Shown: positions 1 to 8,197 of the stretch, piece by piece | Position numbering within the stretch: position 1 is the stretch's first letter | Layout: the number at the start of each line of letters is the position of its first letter | The notes under the pieces: model-generated | The model's database searches: none | Told to the model about the DNA's origin: nothing | What the model saw: the letters and a program-made list of their open reading frames with translations, nothing else | Position numbers and translations under genes: made by a program | NCBI GenBank assembly: GCA_014239505.1 | Contig: JAAZYT010000143.1 | Span: 1-19,632 of the forward strand | Direction: 5' to 3' | Origin: Fidelibacterota bacterium | GTDB taxonomy: Bacteria > Fidelibacterota > Marinisomatia > Marinisomatales > TCS55 | Length of the DNA stretch: 19,632 bases

Positions 1-384
1 AAATTTCAAAAATATAAAGATATAGGCAATAGTGTAATCCTAATATATTCAAAAGGTGAAAGAATTTTTTTAAATAGTAGAAAATTAAATTTGGCCAAAA
101 AAGTAAAATTTGGAGGAATAAATACAGTTAGAGGATATAATGAAGATCAATTTGCATCTGAATGGATATTTATTCAGACGTTTGAATGGTTATTTGGGGA
201 CCTTGATCAATCTCAATCATTCATCTTTATTGATATACCTGCAGTCAGTGACTATACTATTCATCCAGGATATGGTTTAGGTTTTCGTCAATATAAAGGA
301 ACAATCGCATTAGATATTTCCATTGGATTTTCAAAACGTGATGCTGGCGGGAAAATACATATTAAATTCTCTTCAGGATTATAA
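1..384 (+). CDS. Omp85/BamA-family outer-membrane barrel protein, C-terminal fragment (5' end outside window)
   Basis: The frame is open from base 1 with no stop, so this is the 3' end of a longer gene and not a small protein starting at the TTG at 91. The fragment encodes about 127 residues. It contains a VRGY motif (FGGINTVRGY, about residues 36-45), the hallmark of the loop-6 lid of Omp85 barrels such as BamA and TamA. After it come alternating hydrophobic strands and a GYGLGFR segment typical of the last barrel strands. The end, IHIKFSSGL, resembles the closing strand but ends in Leu, not the usual Phe. Such proteins insert or translocate outer-membrane proteins. Which paralogue this is (BamA, TamA or another surface-antigen protein) cannot be decided, because the POTRA region lies outside the window. 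The stop codon abuts the next start codon directly, so the gene is probably co-transcribed with rnr. Confidence 0.82.
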   Translation, partial: KFQKYKDIGNSVILIYSKGERIFLNSRKLNLAKKVKFGGINTVRGYNEDQFASEWIFIQTFEWLFGDLDQSQSFIFIDIPAVSDYTIHPGYGLGFRQYKGTIALDISIGFSKRDAGGKIHIKFSSGL

Positions 385-2478
385 ATGATAAAAAAGATAA
401 TAAACATATTAGCGAAAGCACCAAAAAATACTTTAAGTCAAAAAGAATTAATTAAAAGGCTTAAAGTTAGAAAAAAAGATGTTGGTGCTGTAAAAATTTT
501 GATTAGACAAATCTCTAATAGCGGTGAAATTGTTAAACTAAAAGCTAATCATTATTGTTTACCTAATTTGCCTAAAAAAATTGAAGGAAAACTTTCGGTA
601 ACTCAAAAGGGTTTTGGCTTTGTAATTACAAATGATGAAAACGAGGATATTTTTATTGGTCGGCGTTCAATGGCTGATGCTATTAATGGTGACAAAGTTC
701 TTGTGAAAATTAAGGGAAGATCTAATTCTAGAGGGCTTAGTGGAAGGATTCATAAAGTATTAGAGCGTGGTTCAAATACTTTTATAGGAGTTACATATTT
801 TTATGGTGGAAAAATTTTTATTGAAATATCACCGGTGAATCCTGGGCGCGGTATTCGCTTAATTGGATCTAAAAAAGAATTATCTGAAGGTAAGATAGTT
901 AAAGCAAGAGTGAAAGACTGGGGCAATGCAAACAATCCAATTATTGCAAGTTTTGAGTCTATTATTGGTAATGCAAATGATCCAGCTAATGATTTGAAGA
1001 TGATTCTTCATAAATATGATTACAATCAGTCTTTTCCTTCAAGTATTAATCAGGAAGTGAACAAATATTCTGAAGATGATATTAAAAATGAAATAAAAAA
1101 TAGATTAGATTTAAGAAAAGAAATATGCTTTACCATTGACCCAGATGAAGCGAAAGATTTTGATGATGCTTTATCAATAAAAAAAAATAAAATGGGCACT
1201 AAAATTGGAGTACATATTGCAGATGTAAGTCATTTCGTGACTCCAAGCTCACTTATTGATAAAGAAGCTATGAATAGAGGCACTTCAGTGTATTTTACTG
1301 AAGGAGTTGTTCATATGCTTCCAAAAGAATTATCTGCAGATCTCTGTTCAATTCGCCCTGGAGTTGATCGATTAGCTGTATCTGCAATCATTCAATTAAA
1401 CCATAACTATAAAGTTTTAAATGTTGATATACTTCCAACAGTAATTAATAGCAAAGCGCGCTTTACCTACCAAGAAGTTCAGAATATAATTGAAGGTAAA
1501 AATACACATGCATTTAAGGCGCAAATAAATGACCTTAAAAAACTTTCTATTGCACTTTATAAAGAGCGATCAAAAAACGGAAGTTTAGATTTTGACATTC
1601 CAGAACCAATATTTGAAATGAATGACAAAGGTGTTCCGCATGAAATTAGATCTAGTGAAAGACTTATTTCTCATCGGATTGTTGAAGAATGTATGCTTTT
1701 GGCTAATAAGGTTGTTGCAGTTGAAATTCCTAAAAAAATACCTAAAAAACTTAACTTTTTCTATCGTGTTCATATAAAGCCAGATTCTTTAAGAGTTGAG
1801 AGATTTTCGGGGCTATTAAAAAGGCTCAAGCTGGGTGTCTATATTCCTGATGGAGATATGTCTCCGAATGATTTTAAAAATATATTAAAGCATGTTGAAG
1901 ATTCACCTTATAGGTCATTAATTGAGAATGTAGCCTTAAGAACAATGAGTAAGGCAGAATATGCTATAAAAAATAAAGGTCATTTTGGATTAGCTTTCAG
2001 GCATTATACACATTTTACATCTCCAATTCGTCGGTATCCTGACTTGTTGGTTCATCGAATGATTAAAATGTTAGACAGTCATTCATTTGAGTTAAAAAAT
2101 GAATGGAATGATAAAATTGAAGACGCTTTGAAACTTTCGAATGAAAAAGAGATAGAAGCATTGAATGCGGAGCGTGAATATATTAAAATAAAGCAGCTTA
2201 GATGGCTCGCTGATAGAATTAATTCAGTTTTTGAAGGAGCAATAACTGGAGTAACAAATTTTGGCTTCTTTGTAGGATTGAAGTCATCAATGGCTGAAGG
2301 CCTTGTTCACATGGATACTCTTGAAAATGATGAATATTATTATGATGAAGATCATTACTGTATTAAAGGCCGCAGTTTTAAAGAAGAGTTCAGATTGGGA
2401 GATAGAGTGCATATTAAAATAGTTTCTGTACAAATAGAAAAACAACGAGCAAACTTTGCTCTACATAATCAAAGTTAA
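385..2478 (+). CDS. rnr: Ribonuclease R (3'-5' exoribonuclease, RNB/S1)
   Basis: RNase R degrades structured RNA processively from the 3' end. Domain order seen: an N-terminal winged-helix-like segment (about residues 1-60), cold-shock/OB regions (about 65-220, with GKLSVTQKGFGFV), the RNB catalytic domain (about 235-570), and a C-terminal S1 domain (about 615-694). The catalytic signature IDPDEAKDFDD covers residues 251-261; Asp252, Asp258, Asp260 and Asp261 keep the spacing of the four metal-binding aspartates of E. coli RNase R. The second family motif, HFTSPIRRYPD, lies at 543-553. At 697 residues it is shorter than the 813-residue E. coli enzyme and lacks its lysine-rich tail. The ATG follows the upstream stop with no gap and no clear Shine-Dalgarno, suggesting translational coupling. 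RNase II is less likely because of the HTH-OB-RNB-S1 layout. Confidence 0.96.
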   Translation: MIKKIINILAKAPKNTLSQKELIKRLKVRKKDVGAVKILIRQISNSGEIVKLKANHYCLPNLPKKIEGKLSVTQKGFGFVITNDENEDIFIGRRSMADAINGDKVLVKIKGRSNSRGLSGRIHKVLERGSNTFIGVTYFYGGKIFIEISPVNPGRGIRLIGSKKELSEGKIVKARVKDWGNANNPIIASFESIIGNANDPANDLKMILHKYDYNQSFPSSINQEVNKYSEDDIKNEIKNRLDLRKEICFTIDPDEAKDFDDALSIKKNKMGTKIGVHIADVSHFVTPSSLIDKEAMNRGTSVYFTEGVVHMLPKELSADLCSIRPGVDRLAVSAIIQLNHNYKVLNVDILPTVINSKARFTYQEVQNIIEGKNTHAFKAQINDLKKLSIALYKERSKNGSLDFDIPEPIFEMNDKGVPHEIRSSERLISHRIVEECMLLANKVVAVEIPKKIPKKLNFFYRVHIKPDSLRVERFSGLLKRLKLGVYIPDGDMSPNDFKNILKHVEDSPYRSLIENVALRTMSKAEYAIKNKGHFGLAFRHYTHFTSPIRRYPDLLVHRMIKMLDSHSFELKNEWNDKIEDALKLSNEKEIEALNAEREYIKIKQLRWLADRINSVFEGAITGVTNFGFFVGLKSSMAEGLVHMDTLENDEYYYDEDHYCIKGRSFKEEFRLGDRVHIKIVSVQIEKQRANFALHNQS

Positions 2479-2482
2479 ATTG

Positions 2483-3484
2483 ATGATAAAATTTAGTCAA
2501 ATTTTATTTTTATTAATTTTGATTATATCCTGCGAGCCAGTTAAGCCACGAGCTCAAGGTGCTGATAATGAATTAGTGGTTGTTTCATCCTTAGAGGATA
2601 GAGCTGCAATTAAAAATATTCTAACGACTATTTTTAGTGATACATTATTTACACCTCAGCCAGAAGCTTATTATAAAACCATTTGGGTAAAACCAGAGAA
2701 ATTTAACGAGGTGAATGATCACGTTAATGTAATCGTCGCAGCTGTAGGTAGTCACCCTAGAAATATGGGAGTTAAATTAATTAAACAAGTCTTATCAGCA
2801 TCGCAGTATAAATCAAGTATGGAGGGAGATAATCAGTTAATATTTGCAAAAGATGTATTTGCTAGAGATCAAAACTATTTGATTATTAACGGACCAAGTC
2901 AAAATATAATTTTAGAAAGCGCAAAGGATAAAGGGCCATGGCTAAATAAGCAATTTGAAGCTCTTTTTTTTAAACGTCAAAGTATTCATCTTTTTGAAGG
3001 TTCATCTCGTCAGAAAGAATTGGAAGATAAATTATTGAAAAATTATGGATGGACTTTTAAAATACCTTGGGGTTATACAATCATAAAAGAAGACAATAAA
3101 GAGCAATTTTTTTGGATGGGCAGAGATATACCATATAGATGGCTAGCAGTAAAATGGGAAGAAGGCCTAGCATTTAGCGATTCTACATCAGTTAGTAAAT
3201 ACGTTAAGAAAATTTCATCAGACAATTTTAAAACAGTTCAATATTCTGATTATATGTTTAAAATCGAACCACATAGATTTAAAGATTGGGGCGCTTGGAA
3301 AATCACAGGTTTATGGGAAAGTGTAGAAGAAGCGCAGGGTGGACCATTTATATCATATCTTTTTTATGATGAATTTACAGATAGAACATACTTTCTATAC
3401 ATGATGATATTTCATCCAGGTAATGATAAATATTTACTATTAAGGCAAGTTGATATTGTTGCTCATTCTTTCAAAGTTAATTAA
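2483..3484 (+). CDS. DUF4837-family lipoprotein
   Basis: I chose the ATG at 2483, four bases after the rnr stop. The frame continues upstream, but only from 2483 does the protein begin with a proper lipoprotein signal: MIKF, a run of Leu/Ile, then the lipobox IISC with Cys17. The mature part of about 317 residues opens with a charged/Pro-rich linker and the phrase NELVVVSS. It ends with GGPFISYLFYDE and an LRQVD..AHSF segment. These features fit the DUF4837 family known mainly from Bacteroidota, which has no established function. It is most likely anchored to the inner or outer membrane facing the periplasm. Its position between rnr and envelope/carbohydrate genes gives no direct clue to its role. 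The family call is from recognition of the sequence pattern, not from a search. Confidence 0.78.
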   Translation: MIKFSQILFLLILIISCEPVKPRAQGADNELVVVSSLEDRAAIKNILTTIFSDTLFTPQPEAYYKTIWVKPEKFNEVNDHVNVIVAAVGSHPRNMGVKLIKQVLSASQYKSSMEGDNQLIFAKDVFARDQNYLIINGPSQNIILESAKDKGPWLNKQFEALFFKRQSIHLFEGSSRQKELEDKLLKNYGWTFKIPWGYTIIKEDNKEQFFWMGRDIPYRWLAVKWEEGLAFSDSTSVSKYVKKISSDNFKTVQYSDYMFKIEPHRFKDWGAWKITGLWESVEEAQGGPFISYLFYDEFTDRTYFLYMMIFHPGNDKYLLLRQVDIVAHSFKVN

Positions 3485-3494
3485 ATTAAAATAA

Positions 3495-4358
3495 ATGAAA
3501 ACAGTAATCATAACTGGTGGATACGGTCAATTAGGTGTAGCTTGTAAAGAACACCTAAAGAAAAGCTTTAATGTTATTATAACTGGAAAGAACATCTTTG
3601 AACAAGATGTGAAACTAGATATTACAGATAGGAAAGATATAGCAAAAGCTTATAGCGATTTTAAACCTGATGTAGTACTAAACCTTGCAGCAATGACTAA
3701 TGTTGATGAATGTGAGAGAGATAAGATTGCTGCTAATAAAATTAATATTGAGGGTGTTAAAAATCTTTGTAAAAATTTTAGTGGTCATTTCATTCAATTA
3801 TCCACAGATTATGTTTTTGATGGCTTATCAGGACCATATAACGAGTTGGATGAAGTAAATCCAATCTCTCATTATGGAAAAACTAAATTAGAGGCTGAAA
3901 ATTGGTTAAAAAATAATTATAGTAATGCAACTATTCTTAGAGCTAATGTTATCTATAGCTATACTAAACGTACAAAAGCTAGTTTTGTTAAGTGGGTTGT
4001 TGATTCATTAAAAAATAATAAAGAAATAAATGTAGTAAATGATCAATGGAATAATCCAACATGGACTGAGTCAATTTCATTCATTATTAACAAGGTTATT
4101 GATAATAGTATAATAGGTCTTTACAATTATGGAGATAAAGATTTTATGAGTCGTTATGATTTTGCTATCTTAATCTCAAAGATCTTTAATCTAGATGAAA
4201 ACCTTATAAATCCAATTAATACATCTAATTTGAATCAAATTGCTGAACGTCCGTTAAAAAGTGGATTGAAAACTGAAAAAATTGAATCAAGGTTGGGAAT
4301 AGTCCCAAATTCTGTTGAAAATTGTTTAAGAAAAATTCATGATAATTTATCAAAATGA
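3495..4358 (+). CDS. RmlD-like NAD(P)-dependent reductase (dTDP-4-dehydrorhamnose reductase family)
   Basis: This is an extended short-chain dehydrogenase of 287 residues, the usual RmlD size. The N-terminal Rossmann motif GGYGQLG is at 8-14, NLAAMTNVDECE near 63-74, STDYVFDG at 103-110, and the catalytic pair Tyr127/Lys131 sits in YGKTK. The STDYVFDG...Y..YGKTKLEAE layout is characteristic of RmlD/RfbD, which reduces dTDP-4-dehydro-L-rhamnose to dTDP-L-rhamnose with NAD(P)H. No rmlA, rmlB or rmlC homologue lies nearby, so the substrate is uncertain; related proteins reduce other nucleotide sugars or act as non-catalytic subunits. It starts 10 nt after the DUF4837 gene and shares an ATGA overlap with the downstream glycosyltransferase, which supports a shared role in making sugar precursors for the envelope. 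Confidence 0.8.
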   Translation: MKTVIITGGYGQLGVACKEHLKKSFNVIITGKNIFEQDVKLDITDRKDIAKAYSDFKPDVVLNLAAMTNVDECERDKIAANKINIEGVKNLCKNFSGHFIQLSTDYVFDGLSGPYNELDEVNPISHYGKTKLEAENWLKNNYSNATILRANVIYSYTKRTKASFVKWVVDSLKNNKEINVVNDQWNNPTWTESISFIINKVIDNSIIGLYNYGDKDFMSRYDFAILISKIFNLDENLINPINTSNLNQIAERPLKSGLKTEKIESRLGIVPNSVENCLRKIHDNLSK

Positions 4359-5071
4359 AAACACTTATAATATCACCAACATATAATGAGCGAAAAAACA
4401 TAGCTACTCTTGTCCATCAGGTATTTGATCGCAACCCAAATTACCACATGCTTATAGTTGATGACAGCTCTCCAGATGGGACTTCAGAGATTATTCTTGA
4501 TTTACAATTAACTTATCCTAATCTTTATCTTGAAGTTCGAAAAAAGAAAGATGGATTAGGCCGAGCATATATTTTTGGATTTAAATGGGCTTTAAAGAGA
4601 GACTATGAAGCTATTATTCAGATGGATGCAGATATGTCACATCATCCTAAAGAAATCAAGTACATGATAGAATTATTAAATTCAAATGATTTAGTAATTG
4701 GTAGTCGATACATTAATGGTGTGAGTGTTGTCAACTGGCCTATTAGGAGACTTATTCTTAGTTATGGTGCAAATTTATATTCTCGCTTTGCGACAGGAAT
4801 GCCATTAAAGGATGCTACTGGAGGATATAAAGCATGGTCAAGAAATGTTTTAGAATCTATTGAATTTGATAAAGTAAAATCATCTGGATATTCATTTCAA
4901 ATTGAAATGAACTTTCGTGCTTGGATTAAACGTTTTAAAATACATGAACATCCAATAATTTTTATTGATAGAACAATTGGTGAATCTAAAATGAGTCGAG
5001 CAATAATGTTTGAAGCTGTATGGATAGTATGGCGCTTACGTATTTGGCGTATTTTTGGATGGAATAAGTAA
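4355..5071 (+). CDS. Polyprenol monophosphomannose synthase-like glycosyltransferase (GT2, DPM1 type)
   Basis: The protein has 238 residues and is a compact GT2 (GT-A fold) enzyme. Nucleotide-sugar binding motifs are present: SPTYNER at 7-13, VDDSSPDGT at 35-43, and a DxD-type motif QMDADMSHHP with Asp91 and Asp93. The later GSRY, DATGGYK and SGYSFQIEM segments match the DPM1/polyprenol-phosphate mannosyltransferase subgroup. These transfer mannose (sometimes glucose) from a GDP- or UDP-sugar to a polyprenyl phosphate at the inner membrane, giving a lipid-linked sugar donor. No C-terminal GtrA-like or other membrane domain follows, so it would be soluble or peripheral, like the single-domain DPM1 enzymes. 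The start codon overlaps the stop of the RmlD-like gene (ATGA). Sugar identity cannot be read from the sequence. Confidence 0.85.
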   Translation: MKTLIISPTYNERKNIATLVHQVFDRNPNYHMLIVDDSSPDGTSEIILDLQLTYPNLYLEVRKKKDGLGRAYIFGFKWALKRDYEAIIQMDADMSHHPKEIKYMIELLNSNDLVIGSRYINGVSVVNWPIRRLILSYGANLYSRFATGMPLKDATGGYKAWSRNVLESIEFDKVKSSGYSFQIEMNFRAWIKRFKIHEHPIIFIDRTIGESKMSRAIMFEAVWIVWRLRIWRIFGWNK

Positions 5072-5095
5072 ATTTTAATTTAATTTAAAAAACTC

Positions 5096-6049
5096 ATGGC
5101 ACACTATTATTTAGATTTTGAAGGTCCTATAAAGGAAATTGATCAAAAAATACTTGAACTTGAAACAGATGCAGGTTCTACTGATCATACCGCTGAACTT
5201 AATTCTCTTAAATCTGAAAGAAAATTGGTTCAAAAGGATATTTCCTCAGGCCTTTCACGTTGGCAACGTGTTCAATTAGCTCGTCATCCTCAAAGGCCTT
5301 TTTCATTAGACTATATTAAATATATTTCATCTGATTTTATAGAATTACATGGAGATCGTTATTTTGGTGATGATTCTGCTGTAATTGCAGGCATCGGAAA
5401 TCTTAATGGTCAAAAAGTTGTGCTTATTGGACAACAAAAAGGCCGTAATACAAAAGATAATTTATTTAGAAATTTTGGAATGATGAGGCCTGAAGGTTAT
5501 CGCAAGTCTCTTAGAATAATGAAATTAGCTCAAAAATTTGATTTACCTATAATTACATTAATTGATACACCTGGCGCATATCCAGGACTTGGAGCTGAAG
5601 AAAGAGGTCAAGGTGAGGCTATAGCGCGCAATCTTCTTGAAATGTCTAAATTAACTGTACCAATTATTTCAGTCGTGATTGGTGAAGGAGCAAGTGGTGG
5701 TGCACTTGGTATTGGAGTTTGTGATAAAATGTTAATGTTAGAAAATACATGGTATTCAGTAATTAGTCCTGAAGGGTGTGCTTCTATTCTATGGAGAGAT
5801 GCTTCTAAAGCTGCAGATGCTGCAGATGCAATGAAAGTAACACCAGAAGATCTTTTAGAGATGAAAATTTGTGATCGAATAATTGAAGAGCCACTTGGTG
5901 GCGCACATCGTAATTTTGAAGAAGTTGCGATAACATTAAAAAATACTCTTATTGAAGAATTAGAAATATTGAAAAAAATAGATCCAACTTCGTTTTTAGA
6001 TCAGCGAATTGAGCGGTATGAAAAGATTGGTGTTTATAACGAGTCTTAA
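5096..6049 (+). CDS. accA: Acetyl-CoA carboxylase carboxyltransferase subunit alpha
   Basis: AccA pairs with AccD to move CO2 from carboxybiotin to acetyl-CoA, giving malonyl-CoA for fatty-acid synthesis. The 317 residues match the family length (319 in E. coli). The N-terminus (YYLDFEGPI, a short coiled-coil region, RHPQRP) and the crotonase-like core are typical: ELHGDRYFGDD, LIDTPGAYPG, and the oxyanion-hole region EGASGGALGIG at 197-207, followed by SVISPEGCASILWRD. A tandem KAADAADAMK stretch is normal for the family. AccD, AccB and AccC are not in the window. It lies 24 nt after the glycosyltransferase, and its TAATG stop/start overlap with the thioesterase gene implies coupling to acyl-CoA metabolism. 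Confidence 0.97.
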   Translation: MAHYYLDFEGPIKEIDQKILELETDAGSTDHTAELNSLKSERKLVQKDISSGLSRWQRVQLARHPQRPFSLDYIKYISSDFIELHGDRYFGDDSAVIAGIGNLNGQKVVLIGQQKGRNTKDNLFRNFGMMRPEGYRKSLRIMKLAQKFDLPIITLIDTPGAYPGLGAEERGQGEAIARNLLEMSKLTVPIISVVIGEGASGGALGIGVCDKMLMLENTWYSVISPEGCASILWRDASKAADAADAMKVTPEDLLEMKICDRIIEEPLGGAHRNFEEVAITLKNTLIEELEILKKIDPTSFLDQRIERYEKIGVYNES

Positions 6050-6459
6050 TGCCTTCTTTTAGTTATTTAAAAAAAATTTTTTATAAAGACATTGACCAAA
6101 TGGGTTTAGTCTATTACTCTCGCTATTTTGAGTTCTTTGAAGAAGCTCGTACAGAGTTGCTCAATAATATGGGAATTAAAGTTACTACTATTGAAGATTT
6201 AGGCTACTTCTTACCTGTCATATCAGCTACATGTGATTATAAAGAGGGAGCCAAATTAGAAGATATTATAATTGTAAAAACAGCCCTTCAAAGTATGATT
6301 GGTATTAAGTTGAAAATTGTTTATGAGATATATCGAAAATCTGATAGTCATTTACTAGTGTCAGGTCATACTATGCATGTTTTTACAGATAAAAAAGGTG
6401 CTCCTAAGCGTCCGCCTAAATTTTTTATTGAAAAATTCAAACTCATTTCTCACGATTAA
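6049..6459 (+). CDS. YbgC/FadM-like acyl-CoA thioesterase (hotdog fold)
   Basis: This 136-residue protein has the single hotdog-domain signature of the 4-hydroxybenzoyl-CoA thioesterase/YbgC group. The motif FYKDIDQMGLVYYSRY covers about residues 11-26, and Asp16 aligns with the catalytic Asp18 of E. coli YbgC. It is followed by FEEARTELL, also family-typical. Such enzymes hydrolyse acyl-CoA thioesters; in proteobacteria YbgC is linked to the Tol-Pal envelope system, but no tol genes are seen here. Its one-base overlap with accA (TAATG) suggests a role in fatty-acyl-CoA turnover. Its 3' end overlaps the convergent transporter gene by 17 bp. Confidence 0.85.
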   Translation: MPSFSYLKKIFYKDIDQMGLVYYSRYFEFFEEARTELLNNMGIKVTTIEDLGYFLPVISATCDYKEGAKLEDIIIVKTALQSMIGIKLKIVYEIYRKSDSHLLVSGHTMHVFTDKKGAPKRPPKFFIEKFKLISHD

Positions 6460-7327
6460 TTAAATAAACTGCGCTTACAGCGAGCGCCCCTCCTAAAATT
6501 GTTGACCATGCTAGATTTTCATTAAGCAAAATCACTGAAAGCCCAATTGCACTAGTTGGAACAAGATACATAAATGATGTTGACTTTTTTGAGCCAAGAC
6601 GCATTGTTGTTATAAAGAAAATTGTTGTTCCAAACCCAATTGCACCGACAGATATAATTAATAAGTGAACCCAAAATGTTATGTCATTGTCAAGAACATT
6701 AAATAATAAATCAAAAGGTGCAAAAATTAGTGAGAAGAAGAATGCTAGCACGTAAAGCCAAAAACTAAAATTAAGAGGATGAATATCTTTGCTTGATTTT
6801 TGAGAGAAAACTGTTACAATTGACCATGAGATAGCAGCTAAGATAAAGTAAATATTTCCAGAACTTATAAGTTCCAATACATTGATTTCCCAAATGCGAA
6901 TTAGTATAATACCTCCTAAAATCCCCATAGAAATTCCGAAAAGGTCTTTTTTATTAATTATTTGATTAAAAACTTTTATTGTTATTAAATATGTAATTAT
7001 TGGACTTAAGGTTGGAACAATAACACCACCTAAACTTGCCATCCCTATTTGTGTTCCTTTTAAGTAATTATAGTTATAAGCAATAAGACAAATAGATGCA
7101 AAAATAATATTGGTTAGTGAGGATTTTAGAATTTTAAAATTAATCTTAAATAATAACATAAATAGAGCAATTGTTAAAGATGCAAGAATAAATCTCCAAA
7201 CCATAATTACATTAGGACTGCTGTATTGTCCAACAATTTTACCGCTTGGCCAAGAAGCTCCCCAGATTAGCATGGCAAAAACCATAAGAACATAAATTTT
7301 AAGATTATTATTATTTATTAATTTCAT
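6443..7327 (-). CDS. EamA/DMT-family membrane transporter
   Basis: This is the only clear minus-strand gene. The 294-residue protein is very hydrophobic, with about ten predicted membrane helices in two EamA repeats (about residues 12-138 and 150-290). The first helix contains MLIWGASWPSGKI, and helices 3-4 contain the GTQIGMASLGGVIVPTLSP stretch, a conserved EamA pattern. Such DMT-superfamily carriers usually export small metabolites, amino acids or nucleobases; the substrate cannot be inferred. The ATG is read from the complement of 7325-7327. It is flanked by plus-strand operons: it overlaps the thioesterase gene tail-to-tail and diverges from yebC across 121 bp, so it is probably transcribed on its own. 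Confidence 0.9.
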   Translation of the reverse strand: MKLINNNNLKIYVLMVFAMLIWGASWPSGKIVGQYSSPNVIMVWRFILASLTIALFMLLFKINFKILKSSLTNIIFASICLIAYNYNYLKGTQIGMASLGGVIVPTLSPIITYLITIKVFNQIINKKDLFGISMGILGGIILIRIWEINVLELISSGNIYFILAAISWSIVTVFSQKSSKDIHPLNFSFWLYVLAFFFSLIFAPFDLLFNVLDNDITFWVHLLIISVGAIGFGTTIFFITTMRLGSKKSTSFMYLVPTSAIGLSVILLNENLAWSTILGGALAVSAVYLINREK

Positions 7328-7448
7328 TAGTTAAGAATTCAAAAATTAATGACTATTAAGTATTAATATTTCTTTGAATACCTTCGTTGGGATTCAGGTT
7401 TTTATAGTCGTAATTTTAATTTCAATTATTATTACTTTAGAGGAATTT
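7328..7448. promoter_or_regulatory. Divergent intergenic region between DMT transporter and yebC
   Basis: These 121 bp separate two divergently oriented genes, so both promoters are expected here. The region is very AT-rich. Several TATAAT-like hexamers occur (for example TATAGT at 7403-7408 and TAATAT at 7364-7369), but none has a well-spaced TTGACA-like partner, so I do not name a promoter. The placement is inferred from gene orientation. Confidence 0.4.
7439..7444 (+). promoter_or_regulatory. Shine-Dalgarno sequence that fixes the yebC start
   Basis: AGAGGA lies 4 nt before the ATG at 7449. It supports that start over the in-frame TTG at 7374, which would add 25 mainly hydrophobic residues ahead of the universally conserved MSGHSKW beginning. 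Confidence 0.7.
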
Positions 7449-8180
7449 ATGTCAGGACATAGTAAATGGTCGACTATAAAGCATAAAAAAGCAGCGCTAG
7501 ATGCTAAACGTGGAAAAGTATTTACCAAAGTAATTAAAGAATTAATGGTAGCTGCTAAATCTGGTGGTAGTGATCCTGATTCAAATCCAAGGCTAAGACA
7601 AGCTATCTCAACTGCAAAAGCATCTAATATGCCTAATGATACTATGAGTCGAGCTATACAGAAGGGGGCTGGTGAATTAGAGGGCGTTAATTACGAAGAA
7701 ATATCTTATGAAGGATACGGCCCTGGAGGCGTGGCTATAATTATGGAAATTATGACCGACAATAAGAATCGTACCGTTGCAGAAATCCGTCATTTGATGA
7801 GTAAATATGGCGGTAATTTAGGAGAAAACGGTTCGGTAAGTTGGATGTTTGAAAAGCTTGGACAAATCACTTTGTCTAAAAATTCAGATGAAGAAAAAGC
7901 ATTTGATCATGCACTAGAATTTGGTGCAGATGATTTTAATGCCTTAGAAAATACATTCCTTATTACGGCAGCACCTTCAGAGACAGTAAATGTAGCTGAA
8001 GCGATGACAGAAAAAGGATATGAAGTAATTTCATCCGAAGTAGAAATGGTTCCAAAGAATATGATGAAAATTTCTGGAGATCAACTAAAAAAGTTAGTTC
8101 TACTATTAAGTTTACTAGAAGAACACGATGATATTCAAAATATTTACTCAAATGTGGAATTTGAAGAAACTGATTTGTAA
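7449..8180 (+). CDS. yebC: YebC/TACO1-family protein (translation/transcription regulator)
   Basis: The protein has 243 residues, close to the 246 of E. coli YebC, and starts with the highly conserved MSGHSKWSTIKHKK. Other family blocks are present: KVFTKVIKEL near 23-32, NPRLRQAI, NMPNDT..RAI.KG, EGYGPGGVAI and LGENGSVSWMF. Members have been described as DNA-binding regulators (PmpR) and, more recently, as ribosome-associated factors that help at polyproline stretches, like mitochondrial TACO1; which role applies here is unknown. The frame stays open upstream to 7374, but the family start and the Shine-Dalgarno argue for 7449. It is the first gene of a long plus-strand run, and yebC next to ruvC-ruvA is a common bacterial arrangement. 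Confidence 0.95.
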   Translation: MSGHSKWSTIKHKKAALDAKRGKVFTKVIKELMVAAKSGGSDPDSNPRLRQAISTAKASNMPNDTMSRAIQKGAGELEGVNYEEISYEGYGPGGVAIIMEIMTDNKNRTVAEIRHLMSKYGGNLGENGSVSWMFEKLGQITLSKNSDEEKAFDHALEFGADDFNALENTFLITAAPSETVNVAEAMTEKGYEVISSEVEMVPKNMMKISGDQLKKLVLLLSLLEEHDDIQNIYSNVEFEETDL

Positions 8181-8197
8181 AATATAAAAAATATAAA

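Noticed and set aside
91..384. Independent 97-residue protein starting at TTG 91
   Set aside because: The frame is open to the window edge and the upstream codons fit the same barrel protein, so it is a truncated larger gene.
2456..2482. Earlier start of the DUF4837 gene inside rnr
   Set aside because: It would put nine extra residues before a perfectly formed lipoprotein signal peptide; the ATG at 2483 is the sensible start.
5811..5829. Tandem repeat GCTGCAGAT in accA
   Set aside because: It encodes the AADAADA stretch that is normal in AccA proteins, so it is not a mobile or regulatory repeat.
7374..7448. In-frame TTG-started extension of yebC with 25 hydrophobic residues
   Set aside because: YebC starts at the conserved MSGHSKW, and AGAGGA lies just before that ATG. 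The extension would be an unprecedented membrane segment on a cytosolic protein.
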